From SIAQ01 sp963767835 (GTDB lineage: Bacteria > Planctomycetota > Planctomycetia > Gemmatales > Gemmataceae): a stretch of DNA of 64,000 nucleotides. The stretch's first letter is position 1. Each line of letters starts with the position of its first letter. This document shows positions 51,290 to 60,736 of this stretch, in pieces. The notes below the pieces were generated by a model. The model searched no databases. It was not told the origin of the DNA and saw nothing but the letters and a program-made list of their open reading frames with translations. Where the stretch lies: assembly GCA_963767835.1 (NCBI GenBank), contig CAVYFY010000019.1:248001-312000 (forward strand), given 5' to 3'. The position numbers were made by a program, and so were the translations under genes.

Positions 51290-52737
51290 TCACGCCGCCG
51301 TGCGCTGAATCGGCGGTTGCGAGCGATGGATCACGCGGCGGACCATGCGGACGCACCAGCCGAGGCTCAAGGAAAGCCAATCGGTTTCCGGTACGATCAG
51401 TGGGGCGACGCGATCGTGCAGGTTCGGGCGGAAAACCATGAGCAGCAAAAGCGGCACGTACCAAAGAACATAGACGCCGCCCTGATCGGCGCCCCACCAT
51501 TGCAGGCTGATGAAGACCCCGGCTGACAGGGCGATAACGTGGGCCAAATTCTTGGCGCCGGCCAGATCGTGGTCGTCAGCACGAACGAGAGGAATAACAG
51601 AAAAATCGGAATGCGGTAAGCCCACGGAATTCCGGCCCAGAGTCCTTCCGCATCACCAGGCGGCAGCCACGGCTGCCAGGCGGTTGACCTGAGCGCATAA
51701 GCGAGGCTGTCGTCCAGTTCGTCCCGGAGCCACAGGGTGAACGCGAGGTAGCCCAGGCCTGCCGTCAGGCTGAGGATGAAAGCGGCGAGGAAGCGTCCAA
51801 CGCCGCGCTGGCGATAGAAGCTGACCCAGATCGGCAAGGCGAATAGAGGGAAATACGTGGCCGCCCCGGCGATGCCCAGCATCGCGCCGGCGAGGGTCGG
51901 CCGGCGATAAAGAAGGATCGTGCCCAGGAACAACGCCATCGGCAGCACATGCGTCAGCTGGCCTACGTAAAATCCTGTGTAGGGAAGCATCAGGTAAAAC
52001 GTGGCGGCGGCCATGCCCGCGGCGACATCTTGAAAATGCCGCCACGCCACCAGCACCAACCCGAGCACCACCGCGATGTGCCCGGCAAACGCCAGCGCCG
52101 CCACTCCCCACGCCGGCCAACCATGCCAGAGCGCCGCCAACGCGAATTCCAGCGGCGCCTTGTCCGACAGCAAGATCGCCTCGCCGGCCGTGCCCTGAGT
52201 CGGCAGTGGATGGAATTGCCGCTCTACCTGCCGATACGCAACGGCCAACAGGCAGATCAACAGCGCTCCTGCCAGCCACGCCAGCCCGCCGGTTTGCAGG
52301 TTCGGCGCCAGAGCTGGACGCTGCACCAGCGTCAAATCGAGCAAGCAACGGCCAAAGAAATAGACGCTGCCGAGCAGAATCCACAGGTAGCCGAACCACA
52401 GCCAACTGCCGCGCTCCAGGATCGGCCCGCATTGCTGCGTAAATCGCGCCACCTGGCTCGCCTGCGCCCCCGGCCCCGCGGGCATCGCTTGCTGCCCCAC
52501 CAGCGCCGCCAACTGCACCGCCGGGTGCTGCTCCATCGGCATCGGTTGCGGCCGAGCGCTTTGCACGATCAGCAATCCCGGCACCAAGAGAAACATCATC
52601 ACTACATCCAGATTCCGCATGCTCAAGAGCCGCGAGAACTTGAAGAACAACGCGATCGCCAGCAGAAACGAAAAGTAAAACCACGTCGTCGCGTTGGGAA
52701 GATTGAAATCCAGAAAGATCGACACCGGTGTGGGCAT
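51290..52737 (-). CDS. Polytopic membrane protein, GT87/PMT-like outline, frameshifted
   Basis: Starts at 52737 (MPTPVSIFLDFNLPN). It has about 10 to 11 hydrophobic segments, for example FYFSFLLAIALFF, VVMMFLLVPGLLIV, LWFGYLWILLGSVYFF, LAWLAGALLICLLAV, and a repeated-unit region with HVLPMALFLGTILLYRRPTLAGAML and ATYFPLFALPIWVSFY. A frame change at about 51556-51560 separates the last stretch (KNLAHVIALSAGVFISLQWWG...LLLMVFRPNL). The joined length is about 482 residues. It is an integral membrane protein of unknown function. The SPHVL-like and RRPTLAGA motifs suggest a membrane glycosyltransferase, which is weak inference. Confidence 0.55.
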
Positions 52738-52851
52738 GAATGCTCGGCTTGCGCTAGGTGGAAATGATGCATCGAAGGCGAGTCGGGAATGGTAATTATT
52801 CTAGCGAAATGCGCGAGAAAGCGCGAGCCTTTTTTCAATATTGTCTCGCAA

Positions 52852-53791
52852 TCATTCGCTCCCCTCGGCGCTGAAATCGAGCGGCTCGTCGAGCCAGGCC
52901 AGCGCCACCGCGGCCGCCAGCGGCGTCAATACGAACACCAGGCGCACCAGCTGCAATCGCAGCTTCGGCCAATGCGTCAACGGCAGCGTGATCGCCAGCA
53001 AAATGGGGGCCAGCGCCGGCAACGCGAACACGCTCCATGGCAGCTTGGAAGCGGTCGTCCGTTGACCCATCAACAGCAGCGACGGAAGCGCGACGGCAAT
53101 GGCCGGGATCGCGCCGCTGAACGAAATGCCACGCCAGCAAGCGATGAGCGCCGCCCCCATGAAGGCGAATCCCAACACCGTCAGGGCGTTCCCGAGGAGG
53201 GCGCAGTGCGCATGTCCAAGCATGATCTCGGCCGCCGTCAGCAGCGAAAGGATTACGCCGGGCGCGACGCCGCCGTTGCCCGGTTGGTCGGCCAGGCGAT
53301 CGAGAACTTCCCACAGCGCAAAGATGACCGCCGCCAGCGCCGGCGTCATCCAGAAAGATTGCTCGCGATCCGCATCGGGGACCAGGCTCCAGGCAATCGC
53401 GATCGCGGTTCCGGCGCACCACCCAGCCGTCCGCGATAGTTGCCAGGCGTCCGATCACCACGGCCGCCAGAACCGCCCAGGGGAGCCGATCCCATGAGGA
53501 AGAGTCAACGTGAAGAGCGCGGGCGAGATAGATGTCCAGCGGCGGGATTTCATCGAACGGGACAAATTTGGCGCTGAGTGGATCCTCGATAACGAGCGGC
53601 GCGACCGCGGAAATGCAAAGGCCCACAACGGCGCCGACGCACAAGGCCAACGCGGCGCTGGCCGCCGCCTGCTTCGCGCCGCCAATCCGCGCCGCCGTAG
53701 CCATCACGAGCGCTGCCGACGCGAACGCAGGCAGCGCCAGATAAAGCAGAATCGGCAGAATATTGTCCCGGAAGAACACCCACGAGGGCAT
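52852..53791 (-). CDS. Polytopic membrane protein, frameshifted
   Basis: Starts at 53791 (MPSWVFFRDNILPILLYLALP). The first half reads to about 53425 (LATIADGWVV). The second half (DREQSFWMTPALAAVIFALWEVLDRLAD...LDFSAEGSE) continues in another frame to the stop at 52852. The whole is about 313 residues with eight to nine hydrophobic segments. It lies upstream of the other membrane-protein gene in the same direction. Function unknown. Confidence 0.55.
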
Positions 53792-53814
53792 CGCGTATTC
53801 TCAGTAGATTGCGC

Positions 53815-53885
53815 CACTCGCTTGGCGGTTTCGCACATAGAATTCGTGGTTTCGTAAAATTCCGTGCGCTAAACTGCAAGCGAGC
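53815..53885. repeat. Palindromic repeat, CTCGCTTGGCGGTTTCGC family (copy 3, degenerate)
   Basis: Left arm 53815-53844 (CACTCGCTTGGCGGTTTCGC...) and right arm 53858-53885 (AATTCCGTGCGCTAAACTGC...GCGAGC) pair imperfectly. It lies between the polytopic membrane-protein gene and the YceI gene. More degenerate than copies 1 and 2. Confidence 0.75.
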
Positions 53886-53910
53886 ATTGACGTGATTGAC
53901 GACGAACCCG

Positions 53911-54453
53911 TCACTTTGCCGCTTTGACTTCCACCGTCAGCTTCACGTCATTGTCAACCTTGCCGGCGCCGAAGGTCATGCCCCATTGTGTGCGATCGAT
54001 CGAAAAGCTGCTCGACAGCGTTACGCCGTCGGCATTGACGGCGAGCTTGGCGGGGAAGGAAACTTGCTTCGTCTTGCCGAGCATCGTCAGGTCGCCGGTG
54101 ATCTTGTAGTTGTCGCCGGATTTTTCGACCTTGGTCGAGACGAATTTTGCCTTCGGGTTGGTCTTGACGCCGAAGAAGTCGGGGGATTTCAGATGGGCGG
54201 TCAGCTTTTCGGTGTCGGTGTAGAGCGAATCCGTGTCGATGTCGAGCGAAATTTTGAGGGTGGTCGGATCGTTGTCCTTGACGCTGGCGGTGCCGCTGAC
54301 GGTCTTGAAGCCGCCCTCGTGCTTGCCGCCCTTCTTGGAGCCGACAAATTTGACCGTCGTGTTCTTGTCGGTGAGCGGGAACTCGGCAGCGATGGCGAAC
54401 ATGGGGGCGATAATGACGGCCACGGATGCGAAAGCAGCGAAACGACGAAGCAT
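53911..54453 (-). CDS. YceI-family lipocalin-like periplasmic protein
   Basis: A 180-residue exported protein: signal peptide residues 1-22 (FAAFASVAVIIAPMFAIA-A), then a YceI beta-barrel with FPLTDKNTTVKFVGSKKGGKHEGGF, DPTTLKISLDIDTDSLYTD, LTAHLKSPDFFGVKTNPKAKF and LTMLGKTKQVSFPAKLAV. The family binds isoprenoid-like lipids and has roles in base or stress resistance in some bacteria. Start at 54453 (AGGAGATTTCC upstream). Monocistronic. Confidence 0.9.
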   Translation of the reverse strand: MLRRFAAFASVAVIIAPMFAIAAEFPLTDKNTTVKFVGSKKGGKHEGGFKTVSGTASVKDNDPTTLKISLDIDTDSLYTDTEKLTAHLKSPDFFGVKTNPKAKFVSTKVEKSGDNYKITGDLTMLGKTKQVSFPAKLAVNADGVTLSSSFSIDRTQWGMTFGAGKVDNDVKLTVEVKAAK

Positions 54454-54536
54454 GGAAATCTCCTGGTGAAAAAACGACGGCGCAACGGGGAATCCGCGGC
54501 GCCTGCGGTCTATGATAGACGGAATTCGGCTGACGA

Positions 54537-56423
54537 CTATTCGGCTGATTGGGATGCCAGCGGTCCGAGAGCTTCCAGCAAGGGCTGCAAGAAGCCCCGC
54601 CAGGATTGCCAGCGCCCCACGGAGCTGCGATAAATCGGTTGCCGCACTTGCGCCGCACTCGCGGTGTTGACCGCTCGCTCGGTTCGGTGAAAGTCAAGGC
54701 AGTGCTCGTCCCAGTCGAGACCGCAATGAGCGATGATGCGGCGTGCCTGCGGCTCCAGATCGGCCACCAGGTCCTCGTATTGCACTTCGAGCATGACCCC
54801 TTCCGGGAGAACGCCACGCCAGTGCGCCATCAATTCTTCGTAGGCCCGATAATAGCGGCCAAGCTCCGCAAGATCGTAGGTGTGTTGCTGCTCCAAGGCG
54901 AACCACTTGGAAAAACAGGAAACGCAGGTATCGACGGGGTCGCGGCGCATGTGCAGGATGCGTGCATTGGGCAGCACCAGATGAATCAGGCCGACGACGA
55001 TGAAGTTTCCAAGCGCCTTGTCCACGATGCGTTCGGCGGCGGGCGCCAGCGATTGGAGCTGGCGGACGTATGCCGCGCCGACGGAGCTGAGCACATCGCC
55101 GGTCATGGCTTCCATGGCCTTTCGGAAGGTTTCGACGTGTGGCGCGTCGATGCCGTCGATTTTCGCCGCCGCCGAGATGAACGCCTTGATTTCGCCAGCG
55201 CCAAAAACCTTGGGGTGGCTCGACAGGACCTGTTCGAGCAACGTCGAGCCGGAACGCGGCATGCCGATAATGAAGATCGGCAGCGTGGACAGATCGCCGA
55301 GGCCCGCCTTGGCGCGCAGCAATTCGGGAGTGAAGACGGTTGCCAGGCGTTTGAAGACCCTCAGCGTTGCCGACTCGCGGTATTGCACGCGCTGCCGCTG
55401 TAGGCGGTTGCCTTCGGACAAATGGCGGAATGCGTCCTCGGGCCGATCGAGGTCCGCATAGACCTTGCCGAGGCCGAAATGCAGGAAAATGCGCTCGGGT
55501 GTGGCGATTGGCTGTTTGCCGAGGGTTTCCATGTGGGCGAGCAAAGGATCATCCGGGGCGAAGCGATGGCTCTCGGCGAGATTGTAAAAATAATCGGTTC
55601 GCTGGGGCGCCAACGCGATTGCCTTTTCGAGCCCCTGACGCGATTCCTGGATTCGGCCCACTGTCCGCAAGACAACACCCAGGCTGAAATGGGCGTCGGC
55701 CAGTTCGGGATTCAGGGTGATCGCTTTTTGATGGCAGGCAATTGCTTCCGCATGCCGACCCAGCGCTCCCAGGGACGAGCCGAGATGGTTGTGAGCAATG
55801 GCCAAATCGGGTTGGATGGCGAGCGCTTGCTGAAAGTAACGGATGGCCTCGGCGTGACGGTTCAATTCCGCCAGCGTCGAGCCAAGATTGGTCAGCGCGT
55901 CGGCAGAGCGGGGATTGATGGCCAAGGCCTGTTGATGACAGGATAGGGCCTCCAGCTGCCTGCCGAGTTTCTGCAGGACCGATCCCATGCCGGTGAGGGC
56001 GCCCGCATACCGGGGATCGAGGCGGAGAGCCAACTGCAAGCTGGCCAGGGCTTCGTCATATTTTCCTTGCAGCTTGAGCACGTTGCCCAGATTCTTGTAC
56101 GCCGCGGCATAGTCCGGCTTCAGATGCACCGCCTGCCGAAAACAAGCCTGTGCCTCGGGCAGCTGCCCACGTGCCGTGAAAGCGGCCCCCAGATTGTTGT
56201 TTGCTTCCGCCTGGTTTGGCTTCAAGCGCAGGGATGCACACATGTACTCAATCGCCGACTGATGGCGGCCCATCTGGTGTTCCGTCAAGCCGAGCAAGTG
56301 CAAGGCTTCGACGTTCTGGGGTTCCGCTTGCAGGATTTGCCGGTAAAGGTCTTCTGCTTGCTGGAGTCTGCCAGCCTGATGATGTTGCACTGCAAGGGCG
56401 AGCGTCTCGTGCACCGAGGGCAT
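54537..56423 (-). CDS. TPR-repeat sulfotransferase
   Basis: A 628-residue cytosolic protein; the start at 56423 follows GTGAGGATATTC. Residues about 5-285 form eight to nine TPR repeats (ADALTNLGSTLAELNRHAEAIRYFQQAL type), spaced 34 residues. The C-terminal sulfotransferase domain carries the PAPS 5'-phosphosulfate loop PRSGSTLLEQVLSSHP (about residues 384-399), a 3'-phosphate-binding segment RDPVDTCVSCFSKWF, and the final LDFHRTERAVNTASAAQVRQPIY block. It transfers sulfate from PAPS to a carbohydrate, lipid or protein; the acceptor is unknown. The upstream spacer is shared divergently with the CAP-domain gene. Confidence 0.9.
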   Translation of the reverse strand: MPSVHETLALAVQHHQAGRLQQAEDLYRQILQAEPQNVEALHLLGLTEHQMGRHQSAIEYMCASLRLKPNQAEANNNLGAAFTARGQLPEAQACFRQAVHLKPDYAAAYKNLGNVLKLQGKYDEALASLQLALRLDPRYAGALTGMGSVLQKLGRQLEALSCHQQALAINPRSADALTNLGSTLAELNRHAEAIRYFQQALAIQPDLAIAHNHLGSSLGALGRHAEAIACHQKAITLNPELADAHFSLGVVLRTVGRIQESRQGLEKAIALAPQRTDYFYNLAESHRFAPDDPLLAHMETLGKQPIATPERIFLHFGLGKVYADLDRPEDAFRHLSEGNRLQRQRVQYRESATLRVFKRLATVFTPELLRAKAGLGDLSTLPIFIIGMPRSGSTLLEQVLSSHPKVFGAGEIKAFISAAAKIDGIDAPHVETFRKAMEAMTGDVLSSVGAAYVRQLQSLAPAAERIVDKALGNFIVVGLIHLVLPNARILHMRRDPVDTCVSCFSKWFALEQQHTYDLAELGRYYRAYEELMAHWRGVLPEGVMLEVQYEDLVADLEPQARRIIAHCGLDWDEHCLDFHRTERAVNTASAAQVRQPIYRSSVGRWQSWRGFLQPLLEALGPLASQSAE

Positions 56424-56686
56424 GAATATCCTCACTTAGATAAACGGGGAGGCCGAAATGAGTCCTTTCGACTACGCTGTTTCCTAATTTTACCATAGGG
56501 AAGGCTTTGCACAAGAATTGCCAAGAAAGGCGTTCGTTGTGGCGGGAGGGTGTCGGTGTATGGGTGCAACGAAAGCTCGCAAACGCAAAGGCCAACAATA
56601 GTTGCGAATCAAGATTTCATTGCATGAGGCGCGCGAGCGAAACCGCCGCCTGAGTTTTTGTACAATGCCCATAGGGAAAGTAGAAA

Positions 56687-56831
56687 GCGTCATATTTCGG
56701 CTGCCATGCGGTAGAACCGACGCGAAAATGGCAGATGCGGGGTGAAAGGAAGAAATCCTGAAAATCTTGCCTAACGCAAGCCACAGTCGTACCGTTACTA
56801 AGGGATAGTCCGGATATTGCACCCGCGCTGC
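56687..56831 (+). ncRNA. Candidate structured leader upstream of the CAP-domain gene
   Basis: The 424-bp divergent space (56424-56847) holds several short self-complementary pairs in fixed order: CTGCCAT (56701-56707) with ATGGCAG (56728-56734); inside it CGGT (56709) with ACCG (56716); GCGGGGTG (56737-56744) with CACCCGC (56820-56826), enclosing AGGA/TCCT (56747-56759) and CTTGC/GCAAG (56766-56780). The loop TAAC (56772-56775) can pair with GTTA (56794-56797) as a pseudoknot. The ATG follows 21 bases later. No known riboswitch class fits what I can recall. Chance pairing cannot be excluded. Confidence 0.4.
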
Positions 56832-56847
56832 TGTTAAGGAACGAAAC

Positions 56848-57438
56848 ATGATAACCAAGAAAGAGCTCTTGCTCATTTGCGTCATGGCGTTAACCGTGCT
56901 GCCGGGGGCGAATTGCCGAAATCTCGGTGGGGACACGGGCACGACTACGGGTGGAGGCGGCGGGGGTGGCGGCGGAGGCGGCGGTAGCGGAATTCCTCTC
57001 CCCCCGGTGGGCGATTGGCGGCGCGACTTTTTTGATCAGGTGAATATCATGCGTGGCTCCGTTGCCACTGCGACTGGTGTTGAGCCCGCTTTCATCTGGG
57101 ACGACCGTTTGGCTGCAGCGGCTCAAAAGCACGCGGACAACATGGTTAAGGATAATTTCACCGGTCTGGTGGACCCAGTTACCGGAAGCGACATGCCGAC
57201 GGATTATGCGCTCTTGTTTGGAAGTTTGGTGAATTATCCCTACGACCAGGAGACATCGTTGATGGGCAGCAACCCACTTGCCGGCCCATCGAGTAATGGC
57301 GCGGCCTATGCCACGGCTTTAGGCACGGCCGATCCCATGTTTTCCCTGGACGTTACCGGCAATACGCTCTACTTCCGTATCGGGGTCGGGTACAATTCCG
57401 GAAACGGCGGGTGTGCGGCCTACATTTTCAGCAAATAA
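56848..57438 (+). CDS. Secreted CAP-domain (SCP-like) protein with poly-glycine linker
   Basis: A 196-residue protein (AAGGAACG before ATG 56848). N-terminal signal peptide (LLLICVMALTVLPGANC, the Cys could be a lipidation site). A run of 12 Gly interrupts residues about 35-46, then a CAP domain: WRRDFFDQVNIMRGSVA, FIWDDRLAAAAQKHADNMVK (the conserved AQ.HA.DM helix), DYALLFGS, and the final LYFRIGVGYNSGNGGCAAYIF. The domain is small and lacks one of the usual catalytic/metal histidines I can identify, so activity is doubtful. Part of an operon with the DUF1559 pseudopilin 22 bp downstream. Confidence 0.75.
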   Translation: MITKKELLLICVMALTVLPGANCRNLGGDTGTTTGGGGGGGGGGGGSGIPLPPVGDWRRDFFDQVNIMRGSVATATGVEPAFIWDDRLAAAAQKHADNMVKDNFTGLVDPVTGSDMPTDYALLFGSLVNYPYDQETSLMGSNPLAGPSSNGAAYATALGTADPMFSLDVTGNTLYFRIGVGYNSGNGGCAAYIFSK

Positions 57439-57460
57439 GCACGGCGAGTGAGGGTTTCCC

Positions 57461-58303
57461 ATGTCCAGAGCACGGCGTCGCGGCCTTACCCTGGTCGAAT
57501 TGCTGGTCGTCATGGCGATTATCGCGATCCTGGTGGGATTGCTTGTGCCCGCGGTCCAGAAAACTCGCGAAATGGCGAGCCGCGCTCAGTGCCAGAATAA
57601 TCTAAAACAAGCCGCTCTCGCGGTGAATTCTTACCACGACGTGGCCCACAAATTCCCGCCCTACGCCTCCGGAATGAACGGCGAAGTATATGGCAGCTGG
57701 CTCATCGGCCTTCTCCCTCATCTGGACCAAACTCCCCTTTACGAAGAAATCGAGGGATGGAATGGCGGCAGCATGGCGATTGCCGCGAACGGCGTGCGCG
57801 ATTTCGCTTTCCCCTCGCTGCGGTGCCCCTCGGACCCTTCTGCCAACCCGAGTTTGAACATCGGCACAACCAATTACCTTGCGAATTGGTACGCCTTCAC
57901 CCGAGGCAACAAGGGCGCCTTCTCCGACCTGCGCCGCTTGATCGATCTGTCCGACGGGCCCTCCAATGTGGTCCTCTTTGCAGAAGCCTATTCCGTCTGC
58001 AATTCCACGATTCGCGTTGCTCTGCATTCGGTCTCCTACCACAACTTCGGCATCACTCCGACCGGCAAACCCAGCGATGACCCGAGTTTTCTGCCCACCG
58101 ATTACACCTGGTTCCAGGTTCAACCTCAGCTCACCCCAGGGCCGGACGTTTGCGATTTCTGGCGCACGCAAACGCCGCATTCGGCGATGCAAGTGGCAAT
58201 GGCCGATGGCCACATACACGTCGTCAGCGGAACAATTTCCAAAGAAAGCTGGTATGCGGCCTTGGATCCCATCGACGGAGAGCAACCCGGAAACGATTGG
58301 TAA
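57461..58303 (+). CDS. DUF1559 type II secretion/pilin-like pseudopilin
   Basis: A 280-residue prepilin-like protein. The N-terminal prepilin motif RRRGLTLVELLVVMAIIAILVGLLVPAV (written here for residues about 5-32: GLTLVELLVVMAII) is the peptidase cleavage site after Gly plus a membrane helix. The rest is the DUF1559 domain common in planctomycetes: CQNNLKQAALAVNSYHDVAHKFPPY, PHLDQTPLYEEI, RCPSDPS, SYHNFGI, AMADGHIHVVSG. It is assembled into pili-like or secretion structures. The function of this expanded family is poorly known. It directly follows the CAP gene. Confidence 0.9.
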   Translation: MSRARRRGLTLVELLVVMAIIAILVGLLVPAVQKTREMASRAQCQNNLKQAALAVNSYHDVAHKFPPYASGMNGEVYGSWLIGLLPHLDQTPLYEEIEGWNGGSMAIAANGVRDFAFPSLRCPSDPSANPSLNIGTTNYLANWYAFTRGNKGAFSDLRRLIDLSDGPSNVVLFAEAYSVCNSTIRVALHSVSYHNFGITPTGKPSDDPSFLPTDYTWFQVQPQLTPGPDVCDFWRTQTPHSAMQVAMADGHIHVVSGTISKESWYAALDPIDGEQPGNDW

Positions 58304-58368
58304 ATCGCACTTCGGCCCGCAGTATCAGGCGCGATTTGCGGCGCGGCAATTCTTGTGAGACACGGGCA

Positions 58369-58734
58369 TCACGGCACGTAGACAATCGTGTCTTCGTAAT
58401 CAGCGGCCTCACCGGCGTGGGCGACCAATTCCAGATGGCTAACGATTTGCTTGATCGAAAAGCCGGTGCTGATGATGAAGACACCTGGCGAATGCTGGCG
58501 TGATTGCAGATGCCGCGCCAGATGACCGGGCATGGTATGCACATCTTCGGTAAGCAGGATGCGGCCTTCTCGCTCGGCCCAAAGCAGAATTGCCGCGTCG
58601 TCGCTGCCAAGCGAAAGGTCTGCCGCATCCCCGACCCGCGCTGCATCGATCGGCAGCCCGCCCTGCGCGTTGTGCCGCATAATCGCGGACCAAAGCGGGC
58701 CGCGCAGATGCTCGTCGAGAAGGAAACGCAGCAT
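58369..58734 (-). CDS. DUF5615 (PIN-like) toxin
   Basis: A 121-residue PIN-like protein: N-terminal LRFLLDEHLRG (first acidic residue, Asp7-like), IRAARVGDAADLSLGSDDAAIL (Asp of the PIN fold), RILLTEDVHTMPGHL (third acidic site) and a C-terminal beta strand. DUF5615 proteins are PIN-superfamily RNases, usually toxins. The ATG directly follows the stop of the DUF433 gene (TGA-ATG, no gap), typical of a type II toxin-antitoxin pair. Confidence 0.85.
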   Translation of the reverse strand: MLRFLLDEHLRGPLWSAIMRHNAQGGLPIDAARVGDAADLSLGSDDAAILLWAEREGRILLTEDVHTMPGHLARHLQSRQHSPGVFIISTGFSIKQIVSHLELVAHAGEAADYEDTIVYVP

Positions 58735-59055
58735 TCAGGCAGTCTCCGCGCCGTGCCGAGCCGCAAGCCGCTCACGCAAGGACGCCAGAGGCAGCCGATT
58801 GGAGTTTGTCTCTCGCTGTTGCCGAAGCGCGTCCTGGCAATCAGCCACATAAACGTCCACGTCGGCCTTGTTTTCGAGGTAGAATCCGAGCACCTTGTGA
58901 ATGAGCGCGAGCGGCAACGTGGGATATTGGCACGCCAACATCTCGGCCGAGTAGCCTTCGTTGTAGTATTTCACGATGTGATACAGCCCAATGCGATGTC
59001 CGCTGAGACGGATTTCACCAGTCGTTTCGCATGTGAGGAATTCTGGCAGGATCAT
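58735..59055 (-). CDS. DUF433 antitoxin
   Basis: A 106-residue HTH-containing DUF433 protein: EIRLSGHRIGLYHIVKYYNEGYSAEMLACQYP (HTH, about residues 15-46) and LALIHKVLGFYLENKADVDVYVADCQ, which together bind the operator and the toxin. DUF433/DUF5615 is a known VapBC-like antitoxin/toxin pairing. The start at 59055 is preceded by an AT-rich stretch. The pair is on the minus strand between the DUF1559 and BBP7 genes. Confidence 0.85.
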   Translation of the reverse strand: MILPEFLTCETTGEIRLSGHRIGLYHIVKYYNEGYSAEMLACQYPTLPLALIHKVLGFYLENKADVDVYVADCQDALRQQRETNSNRLPLASLRERLAARHGAETA

Positions 59056-59132
59056 GGAAAACCCCGTTCATGTGGTTTATTTCATTGTATCATGCTTTGC
59101 GGAGATCGCCGAGCTCCGCCTCTGAGGACGGA

Positions 59133-60734
59133 TCAGAACCCGAACTCGAATCCGATGTTGAAGCCGTAGGCCAAGAGGTCGCGATGCACGAGCCCCGGAA
59201 AGCTCGGGGCGATGCCGTTGACGCTGGGGTTGTAGTTTTGATCGGTCGGGATTTGGCGCGAATCGACCACGCTGTTGATATGATCGCCGGGTCGAATCAC
59301 GTTGCTCAAGTAGAGGAGGTTATAGCCGGCGAAGACGCGAAAATTCGAATGCAGCTGATAGCTAACCGTAAAGTTTCCTTCGGGAATGACGGCGAATCGA
59401 TTTTCACTGACCGTACCGGAATTGCTGGGCAAGGCCAAGACGCCGCCCGGCAAAGTTTGCACGACATGTCCGAGGGCGTTTTCATACAAGCTGGAACTTC
59501 CCTCGATCGTCATCGCGCTGTTCATGTTTCCCATGGCGAGCTTGAGATCGGTGAAGAGGGACCAGCGTTCGTAGCTGAGGACGCCGCGCAGGCCGAGTTG
59601 CCCGCCGTTGAAGTTGTTGATGGCGCGAAAGCTATCGATGGCGGTGGTGGAGAAACCGCTCGGATAGGTGACATTGTTGAAGCGCACGGTGCCGGTGTTG
59701 CCGCCGATGGTGCTGGTGATGTCCAGGTCCTCGCCGAACTGAGTGTTGCGGTAGCCGGCCATCATATCGAGCTTCAAGCAATCGGTCTCGCAAAGGGGCA
59801 CGAAGAAATTCATATCGATGTTGTTGAGGTACATCCGGGAAGTGATTGAGATGTTGCCGTTGGCGACGGTGGGGACGTTGACGTACTCAACATTCTCGCT
59901 CGGAACGCCCGGGCCCAACGGACTGTTGGCGAATTGGACGGGCCGGGCGAGGTAAGGCAACGTCGCGTCCGGCGTGCCGCCCTGAAACAGCGTGAGATTG
60001 CGGCCGAGCGAGAACCCGCTGACCTCGAAAGGCGGGAGAAAGCCGGTGGCCAATCCGACCGTCCAGCGAAAACCGTTGAGGCGGCTGTAGTCGATCACCG
60101 AATCGCCGGGTCCGACGAGGACTTGCGTGTGCGCCTGGCCGAGAGCGCCCGGCACCGCGTCGCTTGCCGAAGTCGAGGTAGTGACCAGGGCCGTGCTCAA
60201 GGGGCCTCGGGTGATGTTCCAATTCAAATACTCGGTGCGGAAGGTCAGGCAATAGGGCTCCACGGTGGTAGGACCGCGGAGAAATTCCGGGATGAGCAGG
60301 CTCGACGCCCCCAGGGACTGCAAGAACGGCCGTGGATGCGGGTCGGTCATTTCCGTGAAGCCGTTCTGCATGCCCCCTTCCTGTACCGTGAAGGGGGAAA
60401 CCGGTTCGGACGATGCTTGAGCCGGGTTAGGGAAATCGGCAGGAACCCCGGGCGTGGGACGCGGCAGGAGGAAACCGGGCAACAGGTTTCGGAACCGTTC
60501 GGCGAAAGGCGTGAATCCGGGACTCTGGCGCGCTCGCACGCCGAGCAAGTCCGTGAAGGCGTTCGGCGCCCCTTCGTCCTTCATCACAAAAGGCGATGCC
60601 GGCTCCGCGGGTGGCTGGGACGGACCGCCACCTCCCATATCGCCGCCGGGAAACTGCGCAAATGCGGGAGACAGCGATCCCAGACTTATCAAACCGCCGG
60701 CGAACAGTCCGAGCGTTTTCCGCCATGTTCGCAT
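59133..60734 (-). CDS. BBP7-family outer-membrane beta-barrel protein
   Basis: A 533-residue exported protein (start 60734, GGGAGCGGTAAAC upstream). Signal peptide residues 1-28 (LGLFAGGLISLGSLSPAFA-Q). The N-terminal part has a short Gly/Met-rich segment and two similar blocks (PFVMKDEGAPNAFTDL and PFTVQEGGMQNGFTEM). From residue about 160 the BBP7 barrel follows: FRTEYLNWNITRGP, FRWTVGLATGFLPPFEVSG, LDMMAGYRNTQFGEDLDI, FRVFAGYNLLYLSNVIRPGDHINSV and the final YGFNIGFEFGF. BBP7 is a planctomycete-associated porin-like family; solute unknown. Confidence 0.88.
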   Translation of the reverse strand: MRTWRKTLGLFAGGLISLGSLSPAFAQFPGGDMGGGGPSQPPAEPASPFVMKDEGAPNAFTDLLGVRARQSPGFTPFAERFRNLLPGFLLPRPTPGVPADFPNPAQASSEPVSPFTVQEGGMQNGFTEMTDPHPRPFLQSLGASSLLIPEFLRGPTTVEPYCLTFRTEYLNWNITRGPLSTALVTTSTSASDAVPGALGQAHTQVLVGPGDSVIDYSRLNGFRWTVGLATGFLPPFEVSGFSLGRNLTLFQGGTPDATLPYLARPVQFANSPLGPGVPSENVEYVNVPTVANGNISITSRMYLNNIDMNFFVPLCETDCLKLDMMAGYRNTQFGEDLDITSTIGGNTGTVRFNNVTYPSGFSTTAIDSFRAINNFNGGQLGLRGVLSYERWSLFTDLKLAMGNMNSAMTIEGSSSLYENALGHVVQTLPGGVLALPSNSGTVSENRFAVIPEGNFTVSYQLHSNFRVFAGYNLLYLSNVIRPGDHINSVVDSRQIPTDQNYNPSVNGIAPSFPGLVHRDLLAYGFNIGFEFGF

Positions 60735-60736
60735 GT

